From JAIBJN01 sp963748205 (GTDB lineage Bacteria > Actinomycetota > Thermoleophilia > Gaiellales > Gaiellaceae): a DNA stretch of 64,000 nt. Positions 53,942 to 62,359 of the stretch are shown piece after piece; position 1 is the first letter of the stretch; every line of letters starts with the position of its first letter. Below the pieces are notes generated by a model. The model was not told the DNA's origin, ran no database searches, and saw only the letters and a list, made by a program, of their open reading frames with translations. The DNA lies in assembly GCA_963748205.1 (NCBI GenBank), contig CAVVIB010000021.1, forward strand, positions 124,001-188,000, given 5' to 3'. Both the position numbers and the translations under genes were made by a program.

Positions 53942-55954
53942 GTGTCGCACGACACCGACAAGCTCATCAGGCAGCTCTCGCTCGTCGCCTTCCTCATGGC
54001 CGAGCGCCGGCCGCTGACCGCGCGGGAGATCAAGTCGGTCGTCGAGGGCTACTCCGAGATGTCCGACGAGGCCTTCGCGCGGCGGTTCTACTCCGACCGC
54101 AGCGAGCTCGTCGCGCTCGGGGTGCCGCTCCACTCGCAGCGGGACGAGTTCACGGGCGAGGAGCTCTACACGCTCCGCGCGGAGCAGTACTTCCTCCCGA
54201 AGCTCGACCTCGACGACGAGGAGCTCGCCGCGCTCCAGATCGCGCTGCACCTCCTCGACGGCCAGTTCGCCTACGCCGAGCCGCTGCGCCTCGCGCTCCA
54301 GAACCTCGCTCTCGGCCGCCCGACGCAGCTCGAGGCCGCGCCCGAGAGCGCGCTCCGGGTCGAGGTGCGCGACCCCGACTACTCGGACGAGATGTCCGGG
54401 CGCCTGACGAAGCTCGAGGGCGCGATCTCGAAGCAGCGCACCGTGCGCTTCATGTACTGGTCGATCTCGCGCGACCGCACGCGCGAGCGGACCGTGAACC
54501 CCTACGCCCTCCTCCCCGAGGCCGGCTCCTGGTACCTGATCGGGCGCGACCTCGACGAGGACGACGAGCGCACGTTCCGCGTCTCGCGCATCATCGGCGA
54601 CATCCGCTTCGCCACCCGCCGCGAGCGCGACTTCCGGATGCCGGAGTACGACCCGTCGGGCTTCCGCGGCCGCCAGCCGTGGCAGTACGGCGAGGACAAG
54701 GGCGAGGCCGAGATCGAGCTCGACCACGACACCGCCTGGTGGGTCGAGCGCATGGTCGAGCGCGGCGACGTCGAAGACGGGGCCTTCACGACCCCGTACT
54801 CCCGGCTCGACCTGCTCGCCGGCTGGGTCCTCCGCCAGGAGGGCCGGGCGCGCCCGGTCTCGCCGCCGGAGCTCGTGGACGAGGTCGGAGAGGGGCTCGA
54901 CCGCGTGCTCGAGCGCCACGAGAGCGAGCCGACGAAGCCGCCGAGGCCGAAGGCGCGCCAGGTGGTCGAGCCGCTCGAGCGCCCGGTGGGCCCGCTCGCC
55001 CCGGAGCGCTTCGGGGTCCTCCAGGCCCTGCTCGCGCACCTGCTCGCCCGCTGCGGCGACGAGCCGCGGGCGATCATCCCGGCGCAGGAGCTCGTCGACA
55101 GGTTCCACATCCCGCCCGACCAGCTGGACGACCACCTCCAGCTCCTCAACCTCGTCAACTTCGGCGGCGGCTGCTACGCGGTCTACGCCTCGCTGGACGG
55201 CGACGACGTCCGCGTCGACAAGGAGCTCTTCGGCGATGCGTTCCGGCGCGCGCCGCGCCTGACCCCGCTCGAGGCGCGCGCGATCCGGCTCGCCCTCGAG
55301 TTCGTCGGCCCGATGATCGCGGCCGAGGCGCAGACGCCGCTCGAGCGCGTCCGCAGGAAGCTCGAGGAGACCTTCGGCGAGTTCGCCCATCCGGAGCAGG
55401 AAGAGGTCGAGGCGGCAGTCCCCGAAGCCGCGTCCGAGGAGGAGCAGCTCATCCGCACCTTCTCGCAGGCGATCCGCGAGCAGCGCCTCGTCGAGATCGA
55501 GTACGTCGCGGTCGGCGAGGAGACGAGCATCCGCGTCATCGAGCCACATGCGCTCGAGCGCGAGCTGCCCTGGTGGTACGTGCACTCGTGGGACCGCACC
55601 CGCGATGCCCAGCGCAGCTTCCGGCTCGACCGCATGCGCGCCGCCAAGCTCCTGAAGGAGACTTTCGACCCGCGCCCGGGCCTCGAGCCGCGCAAGCTCC
55701 GCGACGTCCGCGTCGCGCGCGTCCTCTTCGACCCCGAGGGAGCCCGGTGGCGGATCGAGCGCGGCGCTCTCCCGCTCGCGCGCGGCTACGCGCTCGAGGA
55801 GATCGGGGTCGGAGGCACCGACTGGTTCGTCGGCGAGATCCTCTCCCACCGCGGCTTCGCCGAGGTGCTGGAGCCGGAGGACCTCCGCCGCGAGGTCGCG
55901 GCGCGCGCGAAGAAGCTCAAGACGGCGCTGGCGAAGAAGCCTGCGCGCGCCTAG
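53942..55954 (+). CDS. pafBC: PafBC-type WYL-domain transcription regulator (PafB and PafC fused)
   Basis: 670 residues in two modules. Each has an N-terminal winged helix (LSLVAFLMAERRPLTAREI; later RFGVLQALLAHLLARCGDEPRAIIPAQELVDRF) and a WYL domain (TVRFMYWSISRDRTRERTVNPYALL through SWYLIGRD; later LVEIEYVAVGEETSIRVIEPH through WWYVHSWD). In mycobacteria PafB and PafC are separate proteins that form a heterodimer activating SOS-independent damage genes; fused forms occur. The gene is divergent from dinB. GTG 53942 is chosen over the ATG at 53903. Confidence 0.9.
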   Translation: MSHDTDKLIRQLSLVAFLMAERRPLTAREIKSVVEGYSEMSDEAFARRFYSDRSELVALGVPLHSQRDEFTGEELYTLRAEQYFLPKLDLDDEELAALQIALHLLDGQFAYAEPLRLALQNLALGRPTQLEAAPESALRVEVRDPDYSDEMSGRLTKLEGAISKQRTVRFMYWSISRDRTRERTVNPYALLPEAGSWYLIGRDLDEDDERTFRVSRIIGDIRFATRRERDFRMPEYDPSGFRGRQPWQYGEDKGEAEIELDHDTAWWVERMVERGDVEDGAFTTPYSRLDLLAGWVLRQEGRARPVSPPELVDEVGEGLDRVLERHESEPTKPPRPKARQVVEPLERPVGPLAPERFGVLQALLAHLLARCGDEPRAIIPAQELVDRFHIPPDQLDDHLQLLNLVNFGGGCYAVYASLDGDDVRVDKELFGDAFRRAPRLTPLEARAIRLALEFVGPMIAAEAQTPLERVRRKLEETFGEFAHPEQEEVEAAVPEAASEEEQLIRTFSQAIREQRLVEIEYVAVGEETSIRVIEPHALERELPWWYVHSWDRTRDAQRSFRLDRMRAAKLLKETFDPRPGLEPRKLRDVRVARVLFDPEGARWRIERGALPLARGYALEEIGVGGTDWFVGEILSHRGFAEVLEPEDLRREVAARAKKLKTALAKKPARA

Positions 55955-56524
55955 CTAGTCGGCGACCGAGAACGAGTCGACGACCTGCTGGCAGCCCGCC
56001 AGGATCTCCTCCTGGGCGTCGGGCGCGTACTGGCAGTTGATGAAGAAGCCGGTCGTGCCGTTGTAGACCTGGATCGAACGGGTGTGCACCTCGCCCGCGC
56101 CCTCGATCGGCGTCGTGCTCGTCCCCTCGAACCGGTAACCCGAGAGCCCACCGACCGTGATCGGGATCGGGCCTTCTTCGATCGAGCCGTCGGCCTGCGT
56201 GAAGAGCTGCTCGACGCCGGCCGTGATGTCGTCGCGGTAGTCCTCGATGTTGTCCGCGTTCACCTCGACCGGGACCTCGAAGCTCCCGACGGTCACGAGG
56301 TTCACGCCGGTCTCCTCAGGGCCGACCGAGATCGAGGTCGTGTTGTTCGGCGCCTCCGCGACGAACTCGGCCTCGAGCTCGCTCCAGCCCTCCGGGTACT
56401 CGAAGGAATGGGTGTCCTCCTCGACGCTGTTCGGCCCGCTGTCTCCGCCGCCGCCGCACGCCGCGACCGAGAGGAGCGTCGCGAGGGCGGCGAGCCCGAG
56501 CGCGATGAGCCGTCTGCCTGCCAC
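55955..56524 (-). CDS. Lipoprotein of unknown function (189 aa)
   Basis: MAGRRLIALGLAALATLLSVAAC is a lipoprotein signal with lipobox SVAAC and a Gly-rich spacer. The mature part begins with a SFEYPEGWSELEAE beta block and includes a central GLSGYRFEG and a late pair of Cys (NCQYAP and GCQQVV). The GYRFEG-plus-Cys ending resembles domains that bind small molecules in the envelope, but the family is not recognised. It converges with pafBC, 1 bp apart. Confidence 0.78.
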   Translation of the reverse strand: MAGRRLIALGLAALATLLSVAACGGGGDSGPNSVEEDTHSFEYPEGWSELEAEFVAEAPNNTTSISVGPEETGVNLVTVGSFEVPVEVNADNIEDYRDDITAGVEQLFTQADGSIEEGPIPITVGGLSGYRFEGTSTTPIEGAGEVHTRSIQVYNGTTGFFINCQYAPDAQEEILAGCQQVVDSFSVAD

Positions 56525-56573
56525 GCCCGCACCCTAGCGCCCAAGACGTTCGAGGCGCGGGCGGGCAAAGAAG

Positions 56574-56732
56574 CTAGGGCCGCGCGGTCGAAGCGTCCGG
56601 CACGGGCGCGGGGCCGACTGCCTCGTCGCCCACGACCGGCTTCCGGGCCAGCCTGGGCGGGAGCGGGCAGCCTGCGTAGACCCAGCCGCCGAGGAGCCCG
56701 ACTGCGAGTGCGAATGTGATGATGGTCAGCAT
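56574..56732 (-). CDS. Small membrane peptide (52 aa)
   Basis: From ATG 56732: a hydrophobic segment (MLTIITFALAVGLLGGWVYA), then CPLPPRLARKP and a Pro/Ala-rich tail ending STARP. AGGGGG lies 9 bases before the start. It has one membrane helix with Cys at the boundary, so it could be a small lipoprotein or a bitopic membrane peptide. No similarity is known to me. The 163 bp further upstream (56733-56895) contain no gene. Confidence 0.48.
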   Translation of the reverse strand: MLTIITFALAVGLLGGWVYAGCPLPPRLARKPVVGDEAVGPAPVPDASTARP

Positions 56733-56895
56733 GGTGATTGCCCCCTAGGACAAACGGCGCCGACCGGCCCGCGGCACAAGCCCGTGATGACGCCAGCAAA
56801 GGAACCTCACGCCGCAGACTTGTTATCGGCGGGCGGGAGCGAAAACACAATGGGCCGTTCGTCCTATCGCCATGGGCGCGGGTCCTATGGGCAAC

Positions 56896-57087
56896 TCACC
56901 GTCGTTCGTTCCCTCGCTTGAAGTTGCCCGTGGCGCGCGCCATGAGCAGCTGCTCGGCCTCTTCGTCGGCGCCTTCGACCTGCTTCAGGAACCGCGCCGC
57001 CGGGCCACCCGCCAGCGTCGTCACGACCTTGCCGCGCCAGCTGATGCGCACGCGGCCGTCCTTCGTGGCCGTCCAGGCGAAGGTCAC
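56896..57087 (-). CDS. Small conserved hypothetical protein coupled to a histidine kinase (63 aa)
   Basis: MTFAWTATKDGRVRISWRGK through ARFLKQVEGADEEAEQLLMARATGNFKRGNE. A beta-sheet start (RVRISWRGKVVTTLAG) precedes one helix. ATG overlaps the kinase stop (ATGA), so the two are translated together. No domain is recognised. Confidence 0.72.
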   Translation of the reverse strand: MTFAWTATKDGRVRISWRGKVVTTLAGGPAARFLKQVEGADEEAEQLLMARATGNFKRGNERR

Positions 57088-58742
57088 GCAGCGGAGAGCG
57101 GAAGGCGAAGGACGAACGTTGCGCCCTCGCCGGCCGCCGACTCGACTTCGAGCGTCCCGCCGTGCGCCTCGGCGATCGAGCGGGCGATGAAGAGCCCGAG
57201 CCCGGCTCCCGGCTTCCCCGCGCCGCTGACGCGCCCGAACTTCTCGAAGATGACGTCGTGGGCGTCGGACGGGATGCCCGGCCCGTGGTCGCGCACGGCG
57301 ACGGCGAGCGTGCCGTTGTCCTTCCTCGCCGACACCTCGACCTCGTCGCCGGCATCCGTGTACTTGACCGCGTTCGTGAGCAGGTTCCAGAGGAGCTGGC
57401 GCAGGCGCTCATGGTCGCCGTGGACGCGCGGAAGCGTCGGCGAGACCTTCGTCACGACGCGCACCTCGTCCTGTCCGAGCGCGACGACCGTCGCGGTCTC
57501 GCGGACGAGCTCCTCGACGTCGATCGAGTCGAACGCGTACGGGAAGGAGCCGGCTTCGATGCGCGACGTGTCGAGGACGTCGCCGACGAGGTCGGAGAGG
57601 CGTGAGCTCTCGCTCTCGATCAGCCCGAGGAACGACTCGCGCTGCTCCTGGTTCAGCTCGCGCCAGCGCATGCGCAGGGTCTGGGCGCAGCCGATCACGG
57701 AGGCCATCGGCCCGCGCAGCTCGTGGGAGACCATCGAGACGAAGTCGGCGCGGAGCTGCGAGAGCCGCCGCATCTCCGCGGCGGCGCTGCGCTCGGCCTC
57801 GTACATGCGGATGTTCTCGACCGCGGAGGCGACCTGCCGCGCGAGGAGCGAGACGAGCTCCATCTCCTCGGGCGTGAAGGGCGGGCCGCCGTCGCGCGCG
57901 ACGACGAGCCGGCCGAGCGTGCGGTTGCCGACCGCGAGCGGGCCGGATGCCTGCTCGCCGGGCTCGCTGCCGGGGAAGCCGCCGGACGCGACGAGGAAGT
58001 CGTCGCCGCCCGCGGCGAGCCGGAGCTCGACGCGGTCGAACGCGATCACGCTGTGCAGCTCGCGCTTGAACGCCTCGAGCGCCAGGTCCTGGTCGAGCGA
58101 CGAGCCGAGCGCCCGGGCCGTGCGGTTGAGCGCGTCGAGCAGGTCGGCGCGGCGCCCGAGCTCGTCCCGCAGGCCCTCAGCCTCGGCCGCGCGCGCCTCC
58201 GCGACGGCGGTCTCGGTGCGGAGCCGGTCGACGAGCCAGCCGACGACAAGGCCCATGAGCAGCTGGAGGCCGACGGGAAGCGTGACCCGGTCGGGGTCGA
58301 ACGGCGGCGGGCCGAACTCCTCGGCGCGCCACCACTCGGCGATCCCGAGGAACGGGAGCACGACGAACGGCATGACCGCGCCGCCGCGGATCCCGTAGCG
58401 GATCGCGCCCTCGACGACCGGGAGGTAGAGGATGCCCCACGACGGCGTCCCCATCTCGAACGCGTGGACGAAGACGTACGCGTAGACGATCGCCGTGTCG
58501 AACGCGAGCGCGAGCGCGCCGATGCGCTTGCGGCCGCGAAGGTCGAGGTCTCGGTGCGCGAGCCAGAAGAACGCGACCGACCCGACGCCGAGCGTCACGG
58601 CGGCGGCAATGCCCCAGCGCTCGTACCCGGGCGGGTAGTCGCCCCGCGCCCAGGCGATCTCGAAGACGGCGAAGGGAACCGCCAGAACCCGGATCCAGGC
58701 AATCCAGATCTCGGTCTGCCTGAGCCGGAGTGCCTCGGTCAC
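57084..58742 (-). CDS. Membrane-bound sensor histidine kinase with GAF domain
   Basis: 552 residues from GTG 58742. Four to six membrane helices (about 10-175) form a sensor, followed by a coiled coil and a GAF domain (about 195-310). The phospho-acceptor His340 is in FVSMVSHELRGPM, and the ATPase domain has LLWNLLTNAVKYTDAG, RDHGPGIP and GAGLGLFIARSIAEAHGG. No response regulator is adjacent. The start overlaps the queG stop (GTGA), linking the two transcripts. Confidence 0.92.
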   Translation of the reverse strand: MTEALRLRQTEIWIAWIRVLAVPFAVFEIAWARGDYPPGYERWGIAAAVTLGVGSVAFFWLAHRDLDLRGRKRIGALALAFDTAIVYAYVFVHAFEMGTPSWGILYLPVVEGAIRYGIRGGAVMPFVVLPFLGIAEWWRAEEFGPPPFDPDRVTLPVGLQLLMGLVVGWLVDRLRTETAVAEARAAEAEGLRDELGRRADLLDALNRTARALGSSLDQDLALEAFKRELHSVIAFDRVELRLAAGGDDFLVASGGFPGSEPGEQASGPLAVGNRTLGRLVVARDGGPPFTPEEMELVSLLARQVASAVENIRMYEAERSAAAEMRRLSQLRADFVSMVSHELRGPMASVIGCAQTLRMRWRELNQEQRESFLGLIESESSRLSDLVGDVLDTSRIEAGSFPYAFDSIDVEELVRETATVVALGQDEVRVVTKVSPTLPRVHGDHERLRQLLWNLLTNAVKYTDAGDEVEVSARKDNGTLAVAVRDHGPGIPSDAHDVIFEKFGRVSGAGKPGAGLGLFIARSIAEAHGGTLEVESAAGEGATFVLRLPLSAA

Positions 58743-59740
58743 GGAGCGTCTCCGAGACGCGCGAGTGCCCACTCGGCATGCTCGCGAAGGAGCGCGTCGT
58801 CGCCTTCGGCAAAGGGCCGTACGGCGTCCACGAGTGTCCTATCGGCCGAATTGCCCGCGGCAACAAGAGCGTTTCTTCGCAGGTACCGAACATCGTTTCG
58901 GGGGTAGTACAGGCGGTCGTAGCGGCCGCGCAGGCTCTCGTCGGAGGCGGTCAGCCAGTCGACGAGCGAGACGACCGGCTCCGCCCCGTCGGGCGGCTCC
59001 GCGCCCGAGCGCCGCTTCTCGATCCCGCGGTTCCAGGGGCAGACGTCCTGGCAGATGTCGCAGCCGTAGACCTGGTCGGCGAGGGGCTCGCGGTACTCCT
59101 CCGGGATGGGCTCCGGCGCCTGCGTCCAGTAGGAGAGGCACTTCGTCGCGTCGACGACGCCGGGATCGTCGAGCGCGCCCGTCGGGCAGGCCTCGATGCA
59201 GAGCGTGCAGGAGCCGCAGTCGAGGTCGAGCGGCGCGCCCGACTCGACCTCGACATCTGTCACGAGAGTACCGAGAACCACCCAGGACCCGTGCTTGCGG
59301 GTGATGAGCATCGTGTTCTTGCCGTAGAAGCCGACGCCGGCCCGGGCGGCGCCCTCGCGGTCGACGTGCTGGTTCTCGTCCACGAGCACGCGGTAGCTGC
59401 CTCCGAGCCGCCGGCCGAGCGCGTCGAGCTTCTCGCGCAGCTCGGCGTAGCCGTCGGCCCACGTGTAGCGCGGGAGCCTGCCCTGGGAGGCCGCGGGCTC
59501 GGGCCCGGGTGCGTAGTAGCACTGCGCGGCCGAGATGACCGTGCGGGCACCGGGGAGCAGCGTCTCGGGATGACACGAGACCTCCGGCTGGGCCATGGTG
59601 AAGCGCATCCCGGCGAAGAGCCCCCGGGACCGGCGTTCCAGGATGTGGCGCTCGGTCTCGGCGTACGGCTGGGCGGCCGCGGCCCCGACGACGTCGATTC
59701 CGAGCTCCGCCGCGAGGCGGTCGAGCTCGGCGGTCGTCAT
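58739..59740 (-). CDS. queG: Epoxyqueuosine reductase QueG
   Basis: 333 residues. Two 4Fe-4S sites are visible: CGSCTLCIEACPTGAL with CLSYW, and CDICQDVCPWN. The corrinoid-binding N-terminal domain precedes them, and the C-terminus has HEAT-like helices (RNALVAAGNSADRTLVDAVRPF). QueG reduces epoxyqueuosine to queuosine in tRNA using cobalamin, completing the pathway begun by QueA and Tgt at 41-43 kb. It lies upstream of the kinase gene with a GTGA overlap. Confidence 0.94.
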   Translation of the reverse strand: MTTAELDRLAAELGIDVVGAAAAQPYAETERHILERRSRGLFAGMRFTMAQPEVSCHPETLLPGARTVISAAQCYYAPGPEPAASQGRLPRYTWADGYAELREKLDALGRRLGGSYRVLVDENQHVDREGAARAGVGFYGKNTMLITRKHGSWVVLGTLVTDVEVESGAPLDLDCGSCTLCIEACPTGALDDPGVVDATKCLSYWTQAPEPIPEEYREPLADQVYGCDICQDVCPWNRGIEKRRSGAEPPDGAEPVVSLVDWLTASDESLRGRYDRLYYPRNDVRYLRRNALVAAGNSADRTLVDAVRPFAEGDDALLREHAEWALARLGDAP

Positions 59741-59775
59741 GTCGGGCCCACCGTACCACCGGCTAGGATCGCGCA

Positions 59776-60760
59776 GTGAAAGCCGTCCGGATCCACGAGG
59801 ACGGAGGGCCCGAGGTCCTCCGCTACGAGGACGCGCCCGACCCGGTCGCCGGTCCGGGCGAGGTCCTGATCGGGCTCAGGGCGGCGAGCCTCAACCATCT
59901 GGACATCTGGCTGCGCCGCGGCCTCCCCTCGGCTCCGAAGCCGCGCATCCTCGGCGCCGACGGCGCCGGCGTCGTCGTGGCGCTCGGTGAGGGCGTCGAC
60001 CGCTTCCGCGAGGGCGACGAGGTCGTCATCAATCCAGGCCTCGACGAGGGCGCCAGGATCGTCGGTGAGCACATGGACGGGACGCATGCTGAGCTGATCG
60101 CGCTGCCGGCCGAGTACATCTACCCGCTGCCGGACGGCCTCACGTTCGAGCAGGCGGCCGCGTTCCCTCTCGTCTTCGAGACCGCCTACCGCATGCTCGT
60201 CACGCGCGGGGGCCTCCAGGAGGGCGAGTGGGTCTTCGTCTGGGGGATCGGCGGCGGGGTCGCGACGGCGGCCATGCAGGTCGCCAAGGCCCTGGGCGCG
60301 CGCGTGATCGTGACGTCCTCGAGCGACGAGAAGCTCGCCCGCGCGGCCGAGCTCGGGGCGGACGCGACCGTCAACCACGCCGAGGCCGACGTCGCCGCTG
60401 CCGTGCGCGAGGCGACCGAGCGGCCACGGCGCCGACATCGTCGTCGAGCACGTCGGCGAGGCGACGTGGAAGACCTCGCTCCAGGTCGCCGCGTCAGGCG
60501 GGCGAATCGCCGTCTGCGGCGCGACGAGCGGCCCGAACCCGCCCGCGAACCTCCACCGCATCTGGTGGAAGCAGCTCACGGTGCTCGGCTCCACGATGGG
60601 CACGCAGGCCGACTTCCAGGCGGTCTACGAGCTCGTGGCGAGCGGCCGCGCCGAGCCCGTGGTCGACCAGGCCTTCCCGCTCGCGGAGGCCGCGGCCGCG
60701 CACGAGCACCTCGAGGCCGGCCGCCAGCTCGGCAAGGTCGTCCTGACGATTCCCGGGTAG
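59776..60760 (+). CDS. Zinc-type alcohol dehydrogenase / quinone-oxidoreductase-like protein (one frameshift)
   Basis: MDR-superfamily enzyme: MKAVRIHEDGGPEVLRYEDAPDP, SLNHLDIWLRRG, the GADGAGVVVALGEGV turn and the NAD(P)-binding VFVWGIGGGVATAAMQ. After VREATE (about 60420) one extra base shifts the frame; the continuation GHGADIVVEHVGEATW through GKVVLTIPG ends at 60760. The reconstructed length is about 327 residues, normal for the family. The Cys-rich structural zinc loop is absent, favouring a quinone-oxidoreductase or zinc-lite dehydrogenase. It is divergent from queG. Confidence 0.85.
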
Positions 60761-60762
60761 CG

Positions 60763-60966
60763 CTAGAGGACGATCCGGCGGGCGATGTCGAGCGGGCAGC
60801 CGGACGCGACGAGCCGCCGCACGTCGCCGAGGTCAACCGGCGCCTTGGTGAGCAGCGACGCCTCCGTCGGGGTGAAGCCCAGAGCGATGAACTGAGACCG
60901 CCGCCAGCGCCGAACCCGCGTCGCCTCCGGGAGCCCGTTCCGATTCGCCGCCACCCTCTCGCCCAT
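60763..60966 (-). CDS. Small conserved hypothetical protein (67 aa)
   Basis: MGERVAANRNGLPEATRVRR, then WRRSQFIALGFTPTEASLL and VDLGDVRRLVASGCPLDIARRIVL. The GFTPTEASLLT and LVASGCPLDIARRI helices look like a small helix-turn-helix. I recall near-identical short proteins in other actinobacterial genomes with no assigned role. It is convergent with the dehydrogenase. An inverted repeat lies upstream at 61041-61063. Confidence 0.7.
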   Translation of the reverse strand: MGERVAANRNGLPEATRVRRWRRSQFIALGFTPTEASLLTKAPVDLGDVRRLVASGCPLDIARRIVL

Positions 60967-61040
60967 GGCTAAGAGTGTGGGGACGATCCGCTCCTGGACG
61001 ACCGCCGAAGGTGGTGTCTGCACCCTCTCCGAAGTCGAGT

Positions 61041-61063
61041 CCAAGTAACACTCTGTTACTTGG
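61041..61063. promoter_or_regulatory. Perfect inverted repeat CCAAGTAAC-N5-GTTACTTGG
   Basis: Two 9-bp arms separated by ACTCT, lying between the sufT-like stop and the small gene at 60763-60966. It is AT-rich compared with its surroundings. It resembles a dimeric regulator operator more than a terminator, because no T-tract follows on either strand. It is about 75-100 bp upstream of the start at 60966. Confidence 0.45.
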
Positions 61064-61073
61064 GAGAGGTCGT

Positions 61074-61373
61074 CTAGCCGAAGCCGAGGATGAACTTCGC
61101 GTCGTCGGACATGCGCTCCGGCGACCACGGCGGGTCCCACGTGAGCTCGGTCTCGACGTCGCCGACGCCGTCAATGCTCTCGACGACCTCGCGGATCTGC
61201 TGCTCGATCATCGGCCCCACGGGGCAGCCCATCGACGTGAGGCTGTAGGTGACGTGAACCTTGGGGCCCTCGATCTCGGCGTCGTAGAGGAGGCCGAGCT
61301 CGACGATGTCCATGCCCAACTCGGGGTCCTCGACGACCCTGAGCGCCTCGAAGATCTCTTCGCGTGTCGGCAT
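61074..61373 (-). CDS. SufT/PaaD-like metal-sulfur cluster assembly protein (MIP18 family)
   Basis: 99 residues from ATG 61373. The MIP18-family pattern is visible: EEIFEALRVVEDPELGMDIVELGLLYDAEIEG, then VHVTYSLTSMGCPVGPMIEQQI and LTWDPPWSPERMSDDAKFILG. The conserved Cys is in TSMGCP. Such proteins help iron-sulfur cluster insertion or repair. It is encoded just upstream of glpX on the same strand, which may be coincidental. Confidence 0.88.
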   Translation of the reverse strand: MPTREEIFEALRVVEDPELGMDIVELGLLYDAEIEGPKVHVTYSLTSMGCPVGPMIEQQIREVVESIDGVGDVETELTWDPPWSPERMSDDAKFILGFG

Positions 61374-61384
61374 CGCTCTCCAGG

Positions 61385-62359
61385 CTACCCGAGCAGGCGC
61401 ACCTCTTCGCGGCGGTCCCGCGCGAAGAAGTGGACGCCGTCGACGAAGCGCACCCAGTTGTGGCGGGTGCACATGACGATCGAGTGGGTGCGCGCGCTGT
61501 CGGTCAGGTACCGCACGCCGCGCAGCAAATCGCCGTTCGTCACGCCCGTGGCGGCGACGATGACCTCGCCCGGCGCGAGCTCGTCCGTCTCGAAGACCTT
61601 GTAGACGTCGTCGATGCCGTGCTCCTGCGCCTGCTCGATCTCCGAGCGGGCCGTGGGCCAGAGCTGTGCCTGGAGCTCGCCGCCGAGGCAGCGGAGCGCG
61701 GCGGCCGAGAGCACGGCCTGGCGCGCGCCGCCGATGCCGACCGCGAGGTGGTCGTTCGTACCCCGCACCGCGGCCGTGATCGAGGCGGTGACGTCTCCGT
61801 CCTGGATGAGCTTGATGCGGGCGCCCGCCGCGCGGATCTCCTCCACGAGGTCGTGGTGGCGCGGCCGGTCGAGCACGATCGCGGTGATGTCGTTGGTGCG
61901 GCGGCCGTAGGCCTCGGCGATCGCGACGACGTTTTCCCCCACGGACTTGCCGAGGTCGATCTTCCCGCGCGCGACCGGGCCGACGGCGATCTTGCGCATG
62001 TACATCTGCGGGAGGCGCGGGAACGAGCCCGACTCCCCCACCCCGATCATCGACATGGCCCCGTAGTCGCCGCGCGCGACGACCGCGCGGCCCTCGAGCG
62101 GGTCGACGGCGAGGTCGGCCTCCGCCCCGCCGCTGCCGACCGTGGCGCCGATCGCGAGCGCGTCCGTCTCCTCGTCGCCGCCGACGACGATCCGCCCGGT
62201 GATCGGAAGCTCGTCCAGACCCTCGCGCATGGCCGTCGCCGCCGACTCCTCGGCGCCCTTGACGTCGCCGCGGCCGAGCCAGCGCGCGCCGGCGAGCGCG
62301 GCGCGCTCCGTCACGGCGGCGAACGCCTCACACTGGCAGCGAGGCTCGGGGTCGCTCAC
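61385..62359 (-). CDS. glpX: Class II fructose-1,6-bisphosphatase GlpX
   Basis: 324 residues from GTG 62359. Conserved blocks are AGARWLGRGDVKGAEESA, IVVGGDEETDALAIG, DPLEGRAVVARGDYGAM and GIGGARQAVLSAAAL. It hydrolyses fructose-1,6-bisphosphate in gluconeogenesis. The GTG overlaps the 2-phosphoglycerate kinase stop (GTGA), and with the gene beyond it these form a set around triose and phosphoglycerate metabolism. Confidence 0.94.
   Translation of the reverse strand: MSDPEPRCQCEAFAAVTERAALAGARWLGRGDVKGAEESAATAMREGLDELPITGRIVVGGDEETDALAIGATVGSGGAEADLAVDPLEGRAVVARGDYGAMSMIGVGESGSFPRLPQMYMRKIAVGPVARGKIDLGKSVGENVVAIAEAYGRRTNDITAIVLDRPRHHDLVEEIRAAGARIKLIQDGDVTASITAAVRGTNDHLAVGIGGARQAVLSAAALRCLGGELQAQLWPTARSEIEQAQEHGIDDVYKVFETDELAPGEVIVAATGVTNGDLLRGVRYLTDSARTHSIVMCTRHNWVRFVDGVHFFARDRREEVRLLG

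Noticed and set aside
52790..55849. Minus-strand frame of about 1000 codons containing the dinB start and running opposite pafBC
   Set aside because: Only the stretch from 53920 down is DinB; the rest is antisense to two clear WYL modules.
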